A stretch of DNA of 64,000 nucleotides from Steroidobacter denitrificans (GCF_001579945.1 NZ_CP011971.1:1-64000), one strand, 5' to 3'; positions 9,487-20,794 are shown, numbered from the stretch's first letter. A program made the numbers and translations. Notes: generated by a model from the sequence alone, not told the origin.

Positions 9487-10593
9487 TCAATTCCTGCTCG
9501 CCCAAACATCAAATTCGACCATCGGCTTGGACTTGGTGCGCAGGAAGGCATCCGCCTGGCGTTTGCCTTCCGTGGCAGACCCAGCCTCCCTGATGGTAGT
9601 GATGCGCCAGCCACTGTCACTGAGGGAACCCTTGATGAGGTCCAGCGGATTGGCCCGCCTGTCTGTGATGCCACCGAATCGAATGACCATCTTGGCGCCT
9701 TCCGCGCACACGTTCTCTGCGTTGCGCCAAACCTGACGCAGGTTGGATGCAAAATCCTCGGGACTTGAATGAACGACCTGGTTGCGGTTGGTGTAGTCGA
9801 CAGCGTCGGGGCCACCCACGAACCAGTTGCGGAGCCACTGATCGGGGATGTAAGTCCGCATGCCATAGTACGGGGGTGAGGTGATCACCCAATCGAATCG
9901 GGCTTCCGGTGATTCTGGCTGGAGTGCCTCGGACTCCCGGCTGTCCGCCAGCCGCACGGCCCCCGTGATGTCGGATGACATCCCATAGTAACGTTTCGCA
10001 CGACGTTCGATGACGGCCAAGACATCGATGGGTTCGGGCACAAGCCCGCGCTCCTGCCAGAAGCGTGTCGCATAGGCAGGCTTAGGGGCATAGGTGCGGG
10101 GGCATTGGTTGGAGAAGTAGCTCGGAAAGGTCTTCTGCCTCGGGCCGTGCAGTGCACCCAGGACAATGCCGCGGAGTGCGATGCGTGCGTCTGTCGAACA
10201 GTCCTCCTGGAAGGCCTCCCGGAATCGACATAGTGCGTCCAGCACAGTTGAGTGGAACGCCCACTGCCAAAACTCGCTGGTCGGGATGTAGAGCGCTTCA
10301 CGTTCGGTCAGAATCCCGCGTGCTTCGTCGAGGATGTTCTCGACACTTACCTTCACAAGCTTCGAGGCAGTAATGGCGGCGGCGACCGGACTGGAATCCA
10401 CACCCAAGGATTGGAGGCCGACAAGTCGTGCGGCAAAATTGGTGGTCCCCCGACCACAGAAGGGGTCAAGCACGAGGTCACCTTCCCGCGCTCGCCGCTT
10501 CAATATGTTAAGTGGGAAATCGAGCGGGAACATCGTGAAGTAGGGACAAATTCCGTTCAGAGCCACGCGCTCCTGACTCAATGCACTGGTCAC
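9487..10593 (-). CDS. DNA amino-methyltransferase linked to HerA/NurA genes
   Basis: This is a SAM-dependent DNA methyltransferase. The SAM-binding motif I (LDPFCGRGTT) is near the N-terminus and the catalytic motif IV (TSPPYYGM) is about 200 residues later. The order motif I, target region, motif IV is that of alpha-class N6-adenine or N4-cytosine enzymes. I place the start at the GTG at 10593 because it overlaps the stop of the HerA gene as GTGA and is preceded by AAAGG. An upstream TTG start at 10647 would overlap by 58 bp. The coupling to HerA indicates one functional unit, probably marking self DNA against the HerA/NurA pair. The target sequence is unknown. Confidence 0.88.
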   Translation of the reverse strand: MTSALSQERVALNGICPYFTMFPLDFPLNILKRRAREGDLVLDPFCGRGTTNFAARLVGLQSLGVDSSPVAAAITASKLVKVSVENILDEARGILTEREALYIPTSEFWQWAFHSTVLDALCRFREAFQEDCSTDARIALRGIVLGALHGPRQKTFPSYFSNQCPRTYAPKPAYATRFWQERGLVPEPIDVLAVIERRAKRYYGMSSDITGAVRLADSRESEALQPESPEARFDWVITSPPYYGMRTYIPDQWLRNWFVGGPDAVDYTNRNQVVHSSPEDFASNLRQVWRNAENVCAEGAKMVIRFGGITDRRANPLDLIKGSLSDSGWRITTIREAGSATEGKRQADAFLRTKSKPMVEFDVWASRN

Positions 10594-12704
10594 CTGCTGG
10601 CCTTTATCCAAGTCTTTCCCGTGTTGGGATTCTTGAGCGTTTCCCAAGATCGACCTTGTGTGCCGTAAACAGCGTCTAAGACCTTAGGAAGCATGTTGTA
10701 GGCGAGTTGCTGGCGATCCTCGACATGAACAAGGACCGAGTCCATCAAGAATTTTTGAACGCCATACCACGGCATCCCTTCATCGGACTCAATTTTTTTT
10801 CTGATCTCAGAGTCGGAAGTTAGAGCCTCAATCGCCTGCAGCTCGATGTTTGCCATTACGTCCACTGACTCGGTCCCTTCAGTATCTGTCTCTTCGGGAA
10901 ACAAAGTGCCTGTGCCCTCGGTCTCCGGGACGGGGGTCGTTACCGCGATCTGCCTCATACCGGAGAAAGTACCGCGCAGCGGTTGAGCATAGGTATGTCC
11001 TGCGGGTTGGTTGTAGTCATGGTCCCGCATCGAGAACATTTTCTCGAACGACAGGGCGCGAAGGCTGATTGGATAGGGCTTGCCTCCAACGGAGCTCCAA
11101 AACACACCCTGGCCCGGGATCGGCTCGTTGAGTAGCGAACTCAACAAGTCGTCGCTGAAATGGGCGTTGGCTCGTTTCAGGGACGTGAGGTCCGCCGCCG
11201 ACAACAGGTGGAAGATGAACCAGTTGTCGCCCTGGCTGAGGATCTCGACAGGAATGCTGCCTGGCTGCTGGGTGATCAGCAGCGCACCGAGATCGTACTT
11301 ACGACCTTCCTTCACCCAGGCGACGTAGGGCTCGGCAGCCGGCGCGTTTTCGTTCAGCACCGACTGGGCTTCTTCGACGACTGCGATCGTCGGGATCGTC
11401 TTTGGATTGGCTGCGGTGAACTCCTGCTGGTTTCGATCGAAAATGCGGCGAAGGATCAGGCCCGAAAGCACCAGCGACTGGCCGCCGCGCATCTGGGAAA
11501 CGTCAATGACGCACAGCTTCCCCTCGGAGAGGGCGTGAACCAGCATGTCCATAAGCTGGCTGCTCTTGTCATGCAGCATCTTCACGATCGCTGTCATGTT
11601 GCCTCTGGCGGCCAGCGCCTCGGCTTCCTGTCGTTGAGGGTCGAGGTCGAGCAGCTGGCAGACGTCGTCAAGGGGCGTGGTGTTGCCGTTGGTGTCGATC
11701 AGATTGACCAACGACTCCCACCGATCTTGCGGAAGCCCGCGTAGCTTCCGAACGTTCTGCTGCTCCTGACGTTCTGCTCCGAGCGCGATGGAGATCACAT
11801 CCCCTGGGCGTAGACGGCGAATATCAAGCTTGATGCCGCCTGCAACGAACGATTGATAGAAGGGACTTGGGTTTTTCCTGTCGGTGAAGACAACGACCTT
11901 GTCCTCCAGGGCGGGGACGTCGCAAAGACCCGGGCGACCTTTGTCGTCAGGCCAGAAATACTCACCATCCGGGTCGAAGATCACCGTGCCCACCGGAACC
12001 TGCTTGCCGGCGCGCTTTATGACGAAGGGCGTCGTCTCGTAGAGCTTCGAGAAAAGCAGCTTATTGAGATTGGATTTGCCGAAACCCGCTCGGGCAAAGA
12101 TGAAGCTGCGGCGAGAGACCAGCGACTCGATCGGAAAGCGGATCAGCACTTCCGGGTCGACAACCTGCATCCATTCCTGCGACTGGAATGACTTGTTGCC
12201 TGCGGCGTAGATGTACTCGCCGAAGGCCAGATGGCCTATGGGAGCCCCATCGATATTGTGCCCTGCGATCTCGCGCAATACCTCACTGCTCGGGAAAGCC
12301 ACTTTGCTGCCAACATGGGGGAGACGGCGGTGCGAGGGAACGAAGGTCAGACCGTTGCCATTCCGCCGCAGCACGCCAAGAACCCGGATGTTCACCCGGT
12401 ACTTCAGATACTGCTCGCGAAGATCCTCGGGGATCGGCCGTTCCTCGCGGACTGCGCGAATATTGAACTCCTCGCCGGAGCCGAAGGACAGTTTGCCCTC
12501 CGAGGAGAAGGAAGCGATGCGGCCTAACACGGCCTCATCTGGAGTCTCCAACTGGACGAGAAGAAACTGCCCATGCATCGGGATGTTCTGGAACTCGTTC
12601 CGGTATGGCAGGACCAGGTCGGCGTGGAACTCCATGCCCCCTTGCTGGAAGCCCCGGAAGATGCCGACGACCTGTTCCCTGGGAAAGAGCTGGATTTCTG
12701 CCAT
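10590..12704 (-). CDS. HerA-like hexameric DNA translocase (DUF87 ATPase)
   Basis: This 704-residue protein has an N-terminal HAS-barrel-like beta domain and a RecA/FtsK-type ATPase core. The Walker A-like loop is ARAGFGKSN (near residue 210). The Walker B is IAVVEEAQSV with tandem acidic residues, followed by the HerA-typical ITQQPGSIPVEILSQ. The C-terminal tail is extended and acidic. HerA proteins form hexamers that pump DNA to NurA nucleases for end resection. In bacteria they also serve in several defence systems. It lies 12 bp downstream of the NurA-like gene and overlaps the methyltransferase gene, so the three form one transcription unit. No SIR2 or DUF4297 partner is present. Confidence 0.9.
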   Translation of the reverse strand: MAEIQLFPREQVVGIFRGFQQGGMEFHADLVLPYRNEFQNIPMHGQFLLVQLETPDEAVLGRIASFSSEGKLSFGSGEEFNIRAVREERPIPEDLREQYLKYRVNIRVLGVLRRNGNGLTFVPSHRRLPHVGSKVAFPSSEVLREIAGHNIDGAPIGHLAFGEYIYAAGNKSFQSQEWMQVVDPEVLIRFPIESLVSRRSFIFARAGFGKSNLNKLLFSKLYETTPFVIKRAGKQVPVGTVIFDPDGEYFWPDDKGRPGLCDVPALEDKVVVFTDRKNPSPFYQSFVAGGIKLDIRRLRPGDVISIALGAERQEQQNVRKLRGLPQDRWESLVNLIDTNGNTTPLDDVCQLLDLDPQRQEAEALAARGNMTAIVKMLHDKSSQLMDMLVHALSEGKLCVIDVSQMRGGQSLVLSGLILRRIFDRNQQEFTAANPKTIPTIAVVEEAQSVLNENAPAAEPYVAWVKEGRKYDLGALLITQQPGSIPVEILSQGDNWFIFHLLSAADLTSLKRANAHFSDDLLSSLLNEPIPGQGVFWSSVGGKPYPISLRALSFEKMFSMRDHDYNQPAGHTYAQPLRGTFSGMRQIAVTTPVPETEGTGTLFPEETDTEGTESVDVMANIELQAIEALTSDSEIRKKIESDEGMPWYGVQKFLMDSVLVHVEDRQQLAYNMLPKVLDAVYGTQGRSWETLKNPNTGKTWIKASR

Positions 12705-12716
12705 GTTGTTCCCCCC

Positions 12717-13859
12717 TTATCCGTACCGGCGTTGCGCCGGGTCGGCATCCTGAAGCTGAAACGCATCCAAGGTTCCCGCGTCACCGCCGAGACTCGATCG
12801 CACACCTTCGTAAATGAAGTCCTGCAAAATGTCGAAGTCGAAGTCGACCAGAGCCGCATTCTCGTGCGCCTTTTGCAGGCAACGCGGGTAGTACGGAACC
12901 GGGAAACCGTTGATAGCATCGGCGAGCATCGAGCCGAGGATGGTCTGAGACTCTCCGACTTGCGGCACAAAGATGTCCACCGGCCACACGGGGTCGCGAC
13001 GGTGTGAGCCGAACTTCACCAAGAACATCTTGCCGCCGACGAACTTGTTGATCTCCCCACCTTCGCCAGCGCGGTCGTCGCCTCGCGCGAACTCCGACCA
13101 AACGTAGGCCTTCTCCTCCACCTCGCGCGGCACTTCTACATAAGCCGGGTAGTCCGGCTGAAGCACGCCCTCCAGGGACATCGCCAGGCGGTACCGTGAA
13201 AGCACTTTGCTGTGCTTGGCTACGCCAGCGAGGTATACACGACGACGGCTCCTGCTCCACTGAGCGTCGATACGGTCCTTCATGCCTTGGAGCAGCCGCT
13301 GGAACAGATCCTTGGCGAAAACCTTGCTGCGCAACAGACCGTCGCAAATGATCAGAGTATCGGTGCCGAAGTCCTTTTTTAGGATAGCGAACAGAATGGC
13401 CCACTCGACCAGTTCCCGGTAGACCTGAACCCAACTGGGTGAAACAGGTCTTCCCTTGTCAGTCGGTCGAATCATGTGGGAGAGCGCCGGCAGATTGTCT
13501 GCACCCAGAAAGGCCATCATCTCGCCTAAAGCCGTACGTGCCGAGCCATCTGCAGCAAGCTGACGCTCGTTGAGCTTCTGAATAGGAGTCGTTGGGGAAA
13601 CCGCTTCCAGGCAGTACTCGTTGTTGCTGCTGTCCACTACCCTGACGAGCTGGATCAGGAAGGGATCGAACTGGAGTTGGTTGTTGCCGCCATCGGTGCC
13701 GACCAGCGAGATCGATGTGGTGGCTCGCGGCTGAATACGGCGCGTAGTGTTCCTCAGCGGGCGAATTTCCTCCCGCAGCGCATCCAGCACCCCTCGATCG
13801 GCGCCTATGCAGTCCGCAATGGCTTCCTTCAACTGCATCTGGCTCGCAGGATCGATCAT
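12717..13859 (-). CDS. NurA-like nuclease
   Basis: This 380-residue protein has the NurA domain layout. The first catalytic strand is SLVGTDGGNNQLQF, with Asp in the place of the usual VDGS. The second acidic strand is LIICDGLLRSK, then YLAGVAKHSK and a C-terminal YYPRCLQKAHENAAL similar to the end of NurA. NurA is a Mn-dependent 5'-3' exonuclease and endonuclease that acts as a dimer on HerA. The gene is first in the cassette, 12 bp before herA. The gap of 116 bp to kwaB may carry its promoter. NurA assignment rests on these motifs; overall identity is likely low. Confidence 0.75.
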   Translation of the reverse strand: MIDPASQMQLKEAIADCIGADRGVLDALREEIRPLRNTTRRIQPRATTSISLVGTDGGNNQLQFDPFLIQLVRVVDSSNNEYCLEAVSPTTPIQKLNERQLAADGSARTALGEMMAFLGADNLPALSHMIRPTDKGRPVSPSWVQVYRELVEWAILFAILKKDFGTDTLIICDGLLRSKVFAKDLFQRLLQGMKDRIDAQWSRSRRRVYLAGVAKHSKVLSRYRLAMSLEGVLQPDYPAYVEVPREVEEKAYVWSEFARGDDRAGEGGEINKFVGGKMFLVKFGSHRRDPVWPVDIFVPQVGESQTILGSMLADAINGFPVPYYPRCLQKAHENAALVDFDFDILQDFIYEGVRSSLGGDAGTLDAFQLQDADPAQRRYG

Positions 13860-13975
13860 TGTGCATACCTCATCCCATTGATTGGCTCACCGGCACTGAC
13901 AGCAACTGCTGGCGGCCCTGAACTCCTCCAGTTTGTCTTTGACCAGCTCAAGTCCTGGCAGGGCAGAAATCATAC

Positions 13976-14941
13976 TCATGGTTCTTCTGGTTCCTTATCC
14001 ACGCTGTCTTTGGCGACACTTGTGTAGTGGAATTTCGTCAACTCAGAGGTCAGGAAGTCGTCCATCAGAAGCTTGATGAACAAATCCTTCGAGACTTTTG
14101 TGTCCAGGACAATCCTGTCTTCGGTTTCGTTGAATCTGATACGCCCTGCAAGATTAGGGAATGTTTGACAAAAGCGAACGATGTCTTGGCTTGGGACCCC
14201 AGCTTTTAACACGGGAGACGCTTTGGCAACCTTGGTAAGTCGGCGTGCATACTTGACATCGTCGAGAAGCTCACGCAATACGTCGGAGTTGACAATCAAG
14301 CGAGCAGCTTCAATGGCGCTTATCCCAGCCGCGGCCTCACGCTTGATGACATCATGGAATCCAAAGCTCTTTTCAACGGATTCAAGGTCAAGTACCAGCA
14401 GACTTCCGTTGATCCGCAGCATTTGAAATCCAGCGCTTACTCGGAGAAACTCATCTTCCAACCTTTCAAGGCGGCTTTGGGTTTTCCTGAGGAAGAAGCT
14501 GGCTCTTCCGAAGATATTGACTGGTGCCATGGTTTTATAAAAAACCAACTGACCAACATTATTTCCAATCTCGATCAGTAGCGCTTTGATTGACGACAGG
14601 CTCTCATCGCTCAGATTCAACAGCGGCAGATCGTCCTGGGAAATCACGGTTTCCAACGACGTCAGTTCGTCGGGAATCTCCAGGTCGTAGACATAGACCG
14701 CATCAACACGCTCATCCGCGCTCGAAAGATCTATAACGGTCAACTCATCTTTGTTGGAAAACCTGTCCCGCAGGCTTTGAATGAAAAGCTCCTTCAGACC
14801 AACGGAAGCCTCTGCTTCAATATCGAGCTTGAGTGGCCCTGGGTTCTCAGGATTCTTCAATACCGCATAAACGGATACGCCAATGTTCTCGTAGTCGTCG
14901 TAATACGTCTGCAAGGTCTCTTTCAGTTCGGCCGCGTTCAC
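13976..14941 (-). CDS. kwaB: KwaB, DUF4868 subunit of the Kiwa defence system
   Basis: This 321-residue protein matches the DUF4868 pattern of KwaB: an acidic N-terminal half, a central segment with NVGQLVFYKTMAPVN, and a C-terminal half beginning near the LLVLDLESVEKSFGF strand. KwaB binds DNA and cooperates with membrane protein KwaA, which senses phage at the envelope. The start codon overlaps the kwaA stop by 4 bp. The segment is clearly more A+T-rich than the flanking hsd genes, which points to separate acquisition. Identification rests on family resemblance and the kwaA neighbour. Confidence 0.85.
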   Translation of the reverse strand: MNAAELKETLQTYYDDYENIGVSVYAVLKNPENPGPLKLDIEAEASVGLKELFIQSLRDRFSNKDELTVIDLSSADERVDAVYVYDLEIPDELTSLETVISQDDLPLLNLSDESLSSIKALLIEIGNNVGQLVFYKTMAPVNIFGRASFFLRKTQSRLERLEDEFLRVSAGFQMLRINGSLLVLDLESVEKSFGFHDVIKREAAAGISAIEAARLIVNSDVLRELLDDVKYARRLTKVAKASPVLKAGVPSQDIVRFCQTFPNLAGRIRFNETEDRIVLDTKVSKDLFIKLLMDDFLTSELTKFHYTSVAKDSVDKEPEEP

Positions 14942-15519
14942 GTATTCCCCCTGACGTAGTAGATCCTGTCATCCAGTTTGATGTAGGAGACTTTTTGCTT
15001 TTCAGTCAGTCGCCCGCGACACACGAGGATGATTCCCTCTCTTTCGCCATTCTTGAAACTGCCGTCGGCTCGGTAGATGTGAAAACCCAGAAGGGCGAGA
15101 GATGGATTGGCGTAGAACAGGTCTGTCTTGATGTAAATGATGCCCATGACAATCAAAAGCAGGCCCAACACGATCAACTGCCGTCTGCTTCCAAAATCAA
15201 AGCTGATCAAGGGAACGACATAGGTTGCGAGAAAAGTCAGATGCTCATAGTTGATGTCTTCAATCTTGCGTATCTCAAAGGGTATTTCTGTGGCACCTTT
15301 TAGATCGAAGTCGAACCGAAAGTATGCGAACAGGCAATAAAGCAACGCGAACATCGAGGCAATTGGAAGTGGATTGCTTGCTGCAAATTCTTTCCAGCTT
15401 GCGAAATCGTTGAGGCGAAAAGAGCTGGTAGGGAGTTCCGCGGTAATGATGAGAAAAAATACGAACAGTAATCCCAGGGAAAGGATGTATAAGTCTATTT
15501 TCCTGCGAATGCTCTTCAT
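14938..15519 (-). CDS. kwaA: KwaA, membrane subunit of the Kiwa defence system
   Basis: This 193-residue protein shows four hydrophobic segments: YILSLGLLFVFFLIITAEL, LPIASMFALLYCLFAYF, LTFLATYVVPLISF and LIVLGLLLIVMGIIYI. A soluble C-terminal part ends in KLDDRIYYVRGNT. Four membrane segments and a following DUF4868 gene define Kiwa. Its start overlaps the hsdS stop by 4 bp, so Kiwa is translationally coupled to the restriction specificity gene rather than having its own obvious promoter. Confidence 0.85.
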   Translation of the reverse strand: MKSIRRKIDLYILSLGLLFVFFLIITAELPTSSFRLNDFASWKEFAASNPLPIASMFALLYCLFAYFRFDFDLKGATEIPFEIRKIEDINYEHLTFLATYVVPLISFDFGSRRQLIVLGLLLIVMGIIYIKTDLFYANPSLALLGFHIYRADGSFKNGEREGIILVCRGRLTEKQKVSYIKLDDRIYYVRGNT

Positions 15520-16829
15520 CGCTGACCACCCTCTGCATAAGTCTTAGCACCTGCTACCTGCAGTTCGCCGGAGATGAGCTTGGGCAGCAGTGCGTCACGT
15601 AGCGCACTGAGGGTGCGGGATTCGCGCTCACTTCTGGCAATTTCGCCGATGATTGGTCTTGTGATCGAGGAGAATCGGGCCAACACGTCGTCGGTTGGCC
15701 GGACTGTCCGTGTTCCTGCAACAGCTTCCGGGCGAATCGCGGGATACGCGCCACCATCTGCCAAATGCGCCAGCGCTTCGATGTTGTCAGCCGACGTAGC
15801 CGCCAGATAAACTATTTCGGTGCACTCAATAGTGCGTGGCCTTAACACGGCAAAGCCTGTACTGCCAGTTAAACCGCCTTCAGAAATGAGTGCATACGAG
15901 CCGTTGCCGGGGCGGACGATGCCGACAATCGTGTCTCCAGGCCGTAAAACCCGTTGAGCACGGCTCGGCGCATCGGCCTCCGTGTACACGGTGACGGTTT
16001 CGATCCGGCCCCATTTGGTGCTGGACAGGTCGACGTACCTGATTTCCGTCGGTCGGGTTTGCTTTGTCCATGTCTCTGGATTCAGGTCGGCGAAGTCGGC
16101 AAGTGTCGCAACTTCCCACCCTTCCGGAATCTCACCAAGTTCGGAATCGACGAGGTGGGAGGGGAATAGGTCGGCGATCTCATTAGGGAGGTCGGGGTCG
16201 TGACCTGTGGCCTTGGCGCGGACGGGATCGAAATCCACGAACCAGGACTTGAACAGCGCTCTGGCCATGGCCTCCAGCGTCTCACTCATCCGCCGGTTGA
16301 GTTCGATCCTGTTGTCGAGGGCTTCGAGTATTGTGGCGAGCGAGAGTGTGTCGCTTGTTGGTGCAGGCAGCCGATACGCAAGGAAGTCTTCGCGCGGCAG
16401 GCCGAGATTCGTCGTACCCGTTGCGTGGCTCCGGCAGTACGCGCGGTACTGCGGTGTGCGCAACGTCCAGTAAAGTAGGATGTGCGGATAATTACCGTCC
16501 TTGAATTGCAGCTTCACGGTGTCTTGAGTCAAGCGACCGGAAGCAACGGAACTCGGCACTCGTGCGATAGCACCGAGCAAGTCCGCAGATTGCGTTACAT
16601 CTTTCAGCGAGACATACAAATCACCGGGCGCAAGCAATAATTTTGCGGCTGAATCACCGCCGTAGGTCTTCAGTGAGCCGTCACGAAAGCCGCCGTTGCG
16701 CTGGATGCTGGCAAGACCGAGCAGCACTGGGCCGGGTTGTCCGAGCAGTGCGCTCCTATATGTTGTTCCGCGCACTAAGTCGACAACCTCGCCAAGTGCC
16801 GGTGCGTGCAGCTCACTCACCATAACCAA
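15516..16829 (-). CDS. hsdS: Type I restriction specificity subunit
   Basis: HsdS recognises the bipartite DNA target and directs both methylation and restriction. The 437-residue protein has two target-recognition domains, each followed by a conserved helix: LPREDFLAYRLPAPTSDTL with a long coiled helix near residues 165-200 (LDNRIELNRRMSETLEAMARALF), and the C-terminal repeat ending LSALRDALLPKLISGELQV. It is separated from hsdM by rhuM and overlaps kwaA downstream. The recognition sequence cannot be read from the protein alone. Confidence 0.95.
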   Translation of the reverse strand: MVMVSELHAPALGEVVDLVRGTTYRSALLGQPGPVLLGLASIQRNGGFRDGSLKTYGGDSAAKLLLAPGDLYVSLKDVTQSADLLGAIARVPSSVASGRLTQDTVKLQFKDGNYPHILLYWTLRTPQYRAYCRSHATGTTNLGLPREDFLAYRLPAPTSDTLSLATILEALDNRIELNRRMSETLEAMARALFKSWFVDFDPVRAKATGHDPDLPNEIADLFPSHLVDSELGEIPEGWEVATLADFADLNPETWTKQTRPTEIRYVDLSSTKWGRIETVTVYTEADAPSRAQRVLRPGDTIVGIVRPGNGSYALISEGGLTGSTGFAVLRPRTIECTEIVYLAATSADNIEALAHLADGGAYPAIRPEAVAGTRTVRPTDDVLARFSSITRPIIGEIARSERESRTLSALRDALLPKLISGELQVAGAKTYAEGGQR

Positions 16830-16835
16830 GCTCCC

Positions 16836-17907
16836 TCATTTCTCTTTCTCCGGCTTGGCCACCTTCATCTTCTCTTCCAGCGCCAGAAAGCGATCGAAGT
16901 CGCTCTGAAACAGCCTGTCCTGAGTGACGCGGTATTTCTCGAACTCGGTTTCGGCGTGCAGCTTGGCTTGCTCGTGCGAAATCTTGCCGGAGCCGGTGAG
17001 AATCTCGTTGCCGTTGAATTCCAGAAAGCCGTCCAGACGCCTGGCCCAGTCCTGCATGGACATGGGGATCTTGCGCATGGCCTGCAGTTCGGCAAAGTCC
17101 AGGTAGAGGGAGACGATGCGCTCCAGATAATCCAGTTCCTGTGCGTTCAGGTAGTTTTTCGCCACGGCCACGTCGGACTTGACGATCTTGCCCTGCGAGG
17201 CAGCCTCCCAGTGCGTCAAGCCCATGTGTTCTTTGTTGGCATCGGCGCGGGCCACGATGATTTCGGCGGCGGTATGGCGGTGTACTGCCCAGTGAAGTTT
17301 GTTTTGAACCAGGGCAAAAAAATCGCGAGTGATGGCGGCGTTGGCGTCGTAGTCGAACGCGGTGGCGTACAGATCCGTCACCTTTTGGTAGAACTTGCGC
17401 TCGGACAGGCGAATCTCACGAATGTATTCCAACTGACGGTCGAAATACTCGTCGGTGAACAGGTGGCCTTTTTTTAGGCGCTCCACGTCCATCGTCCAGC
17501 CCTGGATGGTGTAGTCCTTGACGATCTGTCCCGCCCACTTGCGGAACTGCACGGCGCATTCGTTGTTCACCTTGAAGCCGACGGCAATGATGGCTTGCAG
17601 GTTGTAGTGGATGACGGTGTAGTTTTTGCCGTCGGTGGCAGTTGTTAAGTATTTCTTAATAACTGCCTGTTCCGTCAGTTCCTGGTCGGCGAAGATGCGC
17701 TTGAGGTGCTGATTGATGGCCGGAACCGTCACGTCGTAGAGCGCCGCCATCATCTTCTGCGTCAGCCAGATGTTTTCATTCTCGTAACGCATTTCGATAC
17801 TTCGCTCGCCACCGCCGCTGGCCGCCACAAAGGTCAGGTATTCCGCCGCCGAGGAGCGGAGGATCGGGAGTTGCTGCCGTTTGCCGGTTTTCCTGGCGGC
17901 CATAGCC

Positions 17908-17918
<11 letters not shown>
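16836..17918 (-). CDS. rhuM: RhuM-family protein between hsdM and hsdS
   Basis: This 360-residue protein belongs to the RhuM (virulence RhuM/Fic-DOC-associated) family. The N-terminal part has the typical [20 protein letters not shown] segment with a helix-turn-helix-like character, followed by [13 protein letters not shown] and VQFRKWA, and a long helical C-terminal part. The molecular function is not established. RhuM genes are often found inside type I restriction operons, as here: the start overlaps hsdM by 11 bp and the end is 6 bp from hsdS. This suggests co-regulation with the methylase. Confidence 0.9.
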
Positions 17919-19494
<1,576 letters not shown>

Positions 19495-19508
19495 TCCGAT
19501 GGCGACAG

Positions 19509-19835
19509 TCAGTCCAGCACTACCAGGAACTCTGTGGCCAGCGCCTCCGGCCGCACCGCCCGTGTATCCGGGCTGCGATGCAGCCTGACCAGTCCGTGCT
19601 GCTCCAGATTCCGTAGGGTGCGGGAGAGGTTGCTGGCCGCGCGGCCGGAGAGTTCGGCCAGTTCCTGGAGCGTTCGTGGCTGCCTGTCGCGCATCAGACG
19701 AAGCAGCGCCCGGTTCTCATCGGACAACACTCCTGCCAACCGCCGCCACGAGGCGAACCAGATGGTCGGAGAGAACTCCGCGGAATCGCGCAGCGGAGTC
19801 GAGGTGTTCGACCGGATGCCGACGACCGTTCGCAT
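19509..19835 (-). CDS. Small winged-HTH regulator ahead of hsdM
   Basis: This is a MarR/ArsR-like HTH protein of 108 residues from the ATG at 19835, which follows AAGGAG with normal spacing. A longer frame starts at 19880 without a good ribosome site. The HTH segment is [30 protein letters not shown]. Proteins like this (HVO_A0114 type) can be antitoxins for TumE-like toxins, but I see no toxin gene next to it. Its place 14 bp upstream of hsdM suggests control of the restriction operon. That would help the methylase act before the nuclease on entry into a new host. Confidence 0.8.
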   Translation of the reverse strand: MRTVVGIRSNTSTPLRDSAEFSPTIWFASWRRLAGVLSDENRALLRLMRDRQPRTLQELAELSGRAASNLSRTLRNLEQHGLVRLHRSPDTRAVRPEALATEFLVVLD

Positions 19836-19930
19836 CGGTGCTCCTTCTTGTGATTGCGAGATATTATCATGCGAACACAATCAATCCTATTCCCCCAAGA
19901 GTAGGTCGGCCAAGGTTGGCGCTCTTCGAG

Positions 19931-20794
19931 TCACCGTCCGCAGTAGACGGACGTGATCTGCATGCGGTTGTGCCCGAGTTCCTGACTGATGAGCGTGCGG
20001 GCCTGGGCGTCCAGGACACGTTGACCGGGCGATAGCTGCTGTCTGGATGGTCCGCCAGCGGCAGGTGCTTTCCATCCCGTAAGTGCCTCATATCGGGCCT
20101 GTGCATAGCGATGTCGCAGGCCGTGCATGTTGCTCAAACCAGCGGCCTTGCACTGTCCGTCGTAGATATGCCGCTGCTGAATGTAGGTCTTGTGGGCCGG
20201 GATCAACGAACCGGCGCCGGCCAGCCGGCGGGCGTCGTCGAGGGCGGCACGCTGCTTTGGTGAGGTGATCGGCACGGTACGTTCGCGGCCTCCTTTGGTC
20301 CATGAACCTTTGAGGGCGATGTGGTCGTCGCGGTCCGCGTAGCCGGGCTGGAACTTGATGGATTCCTCTCGGCGCAGGCCGAAGGCTGCCTGCAAGCGCA
20401 GACTCATGCGCACGTGAGCGTCGGTGATGCGGCCCAGCTTGTCGTCGAGTTCCTTGGCTTTGTTCTTGCCGGCAATATGATGACGCTCGGGAATACCCAG
20501 CTTGGTGTTGTCCGCCGGCAGGACGCCTGCCTTGCCGACTTTCTCGGCCCACCAGCGCAGGTGAGAGAGGCGATTCTTCAGCGTACCGGCGGACAGGCCC
20601 TCGGCTTGCCAGCGTTGCAGCAGGACTTCGACGTGCTTGCCTTTGAGCGAGCTGGCGCGTATCTGGCGGAACCCGGCTTCGCGCAGTTGGCGCGCTGCCA
20701 GTGTCAGCGAACGTTGTCGGTCCGCCTGGGTGGTGTGGCTGCCGTCGCGGTTGCGCTGGCAAAGCTGGCGCAATGTGTAGGTCAGGTCATCCAT
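19931..20794 (-). CDS. Second tyrosine recombinase (integrase_1 type of mobile islands)
   Basis: This recombinase differs from the left-end integrase. An N-terminal SAM-like domain (LYTLRQLCQRN region to HLRWWAEKVG) precedes the catalytic domain with Arg in FGLRREESI, HGLRHRYAQ (H-x-x-R), ELGHNRMQ and a terminal Tyr in SVYCGR, so all catalytic residues are present. I prefer the ATG at 20794, which has GGAG at six bases. Starts at 20800 and 20830 are in frame. Such recombinases are typical of integrative elements next to STY4528-type replication genes, as here. A fragment of a related gene survives at 35207-35261. Confidence 0.88.
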   Translation of the reverse strand: MDDLTYTLRQLCQRNRDGSHTTQADRQRSLTLAARQLREAGFRQIRASSLKGKHVEVLLQRWQAEGLSAGTLKNRLSHLRWWAEKVGKAGVLPADNTKLGIPERHHIAGKNKAKELDDKLGRITDAHVRMSLRLQAAFGLRREESIKFQPGYADRDDHIALKGSWTKGGRERTVPITSPKQRAALDDARRLAGAGSLIPAHKTYIQQRHIYDGQCKAAGLSNMHGLRHRYAQARYEALTGWKAPAAGGPSRQQLSPGQRVLDAQARTLISQELGHNRMQITSVYCGR

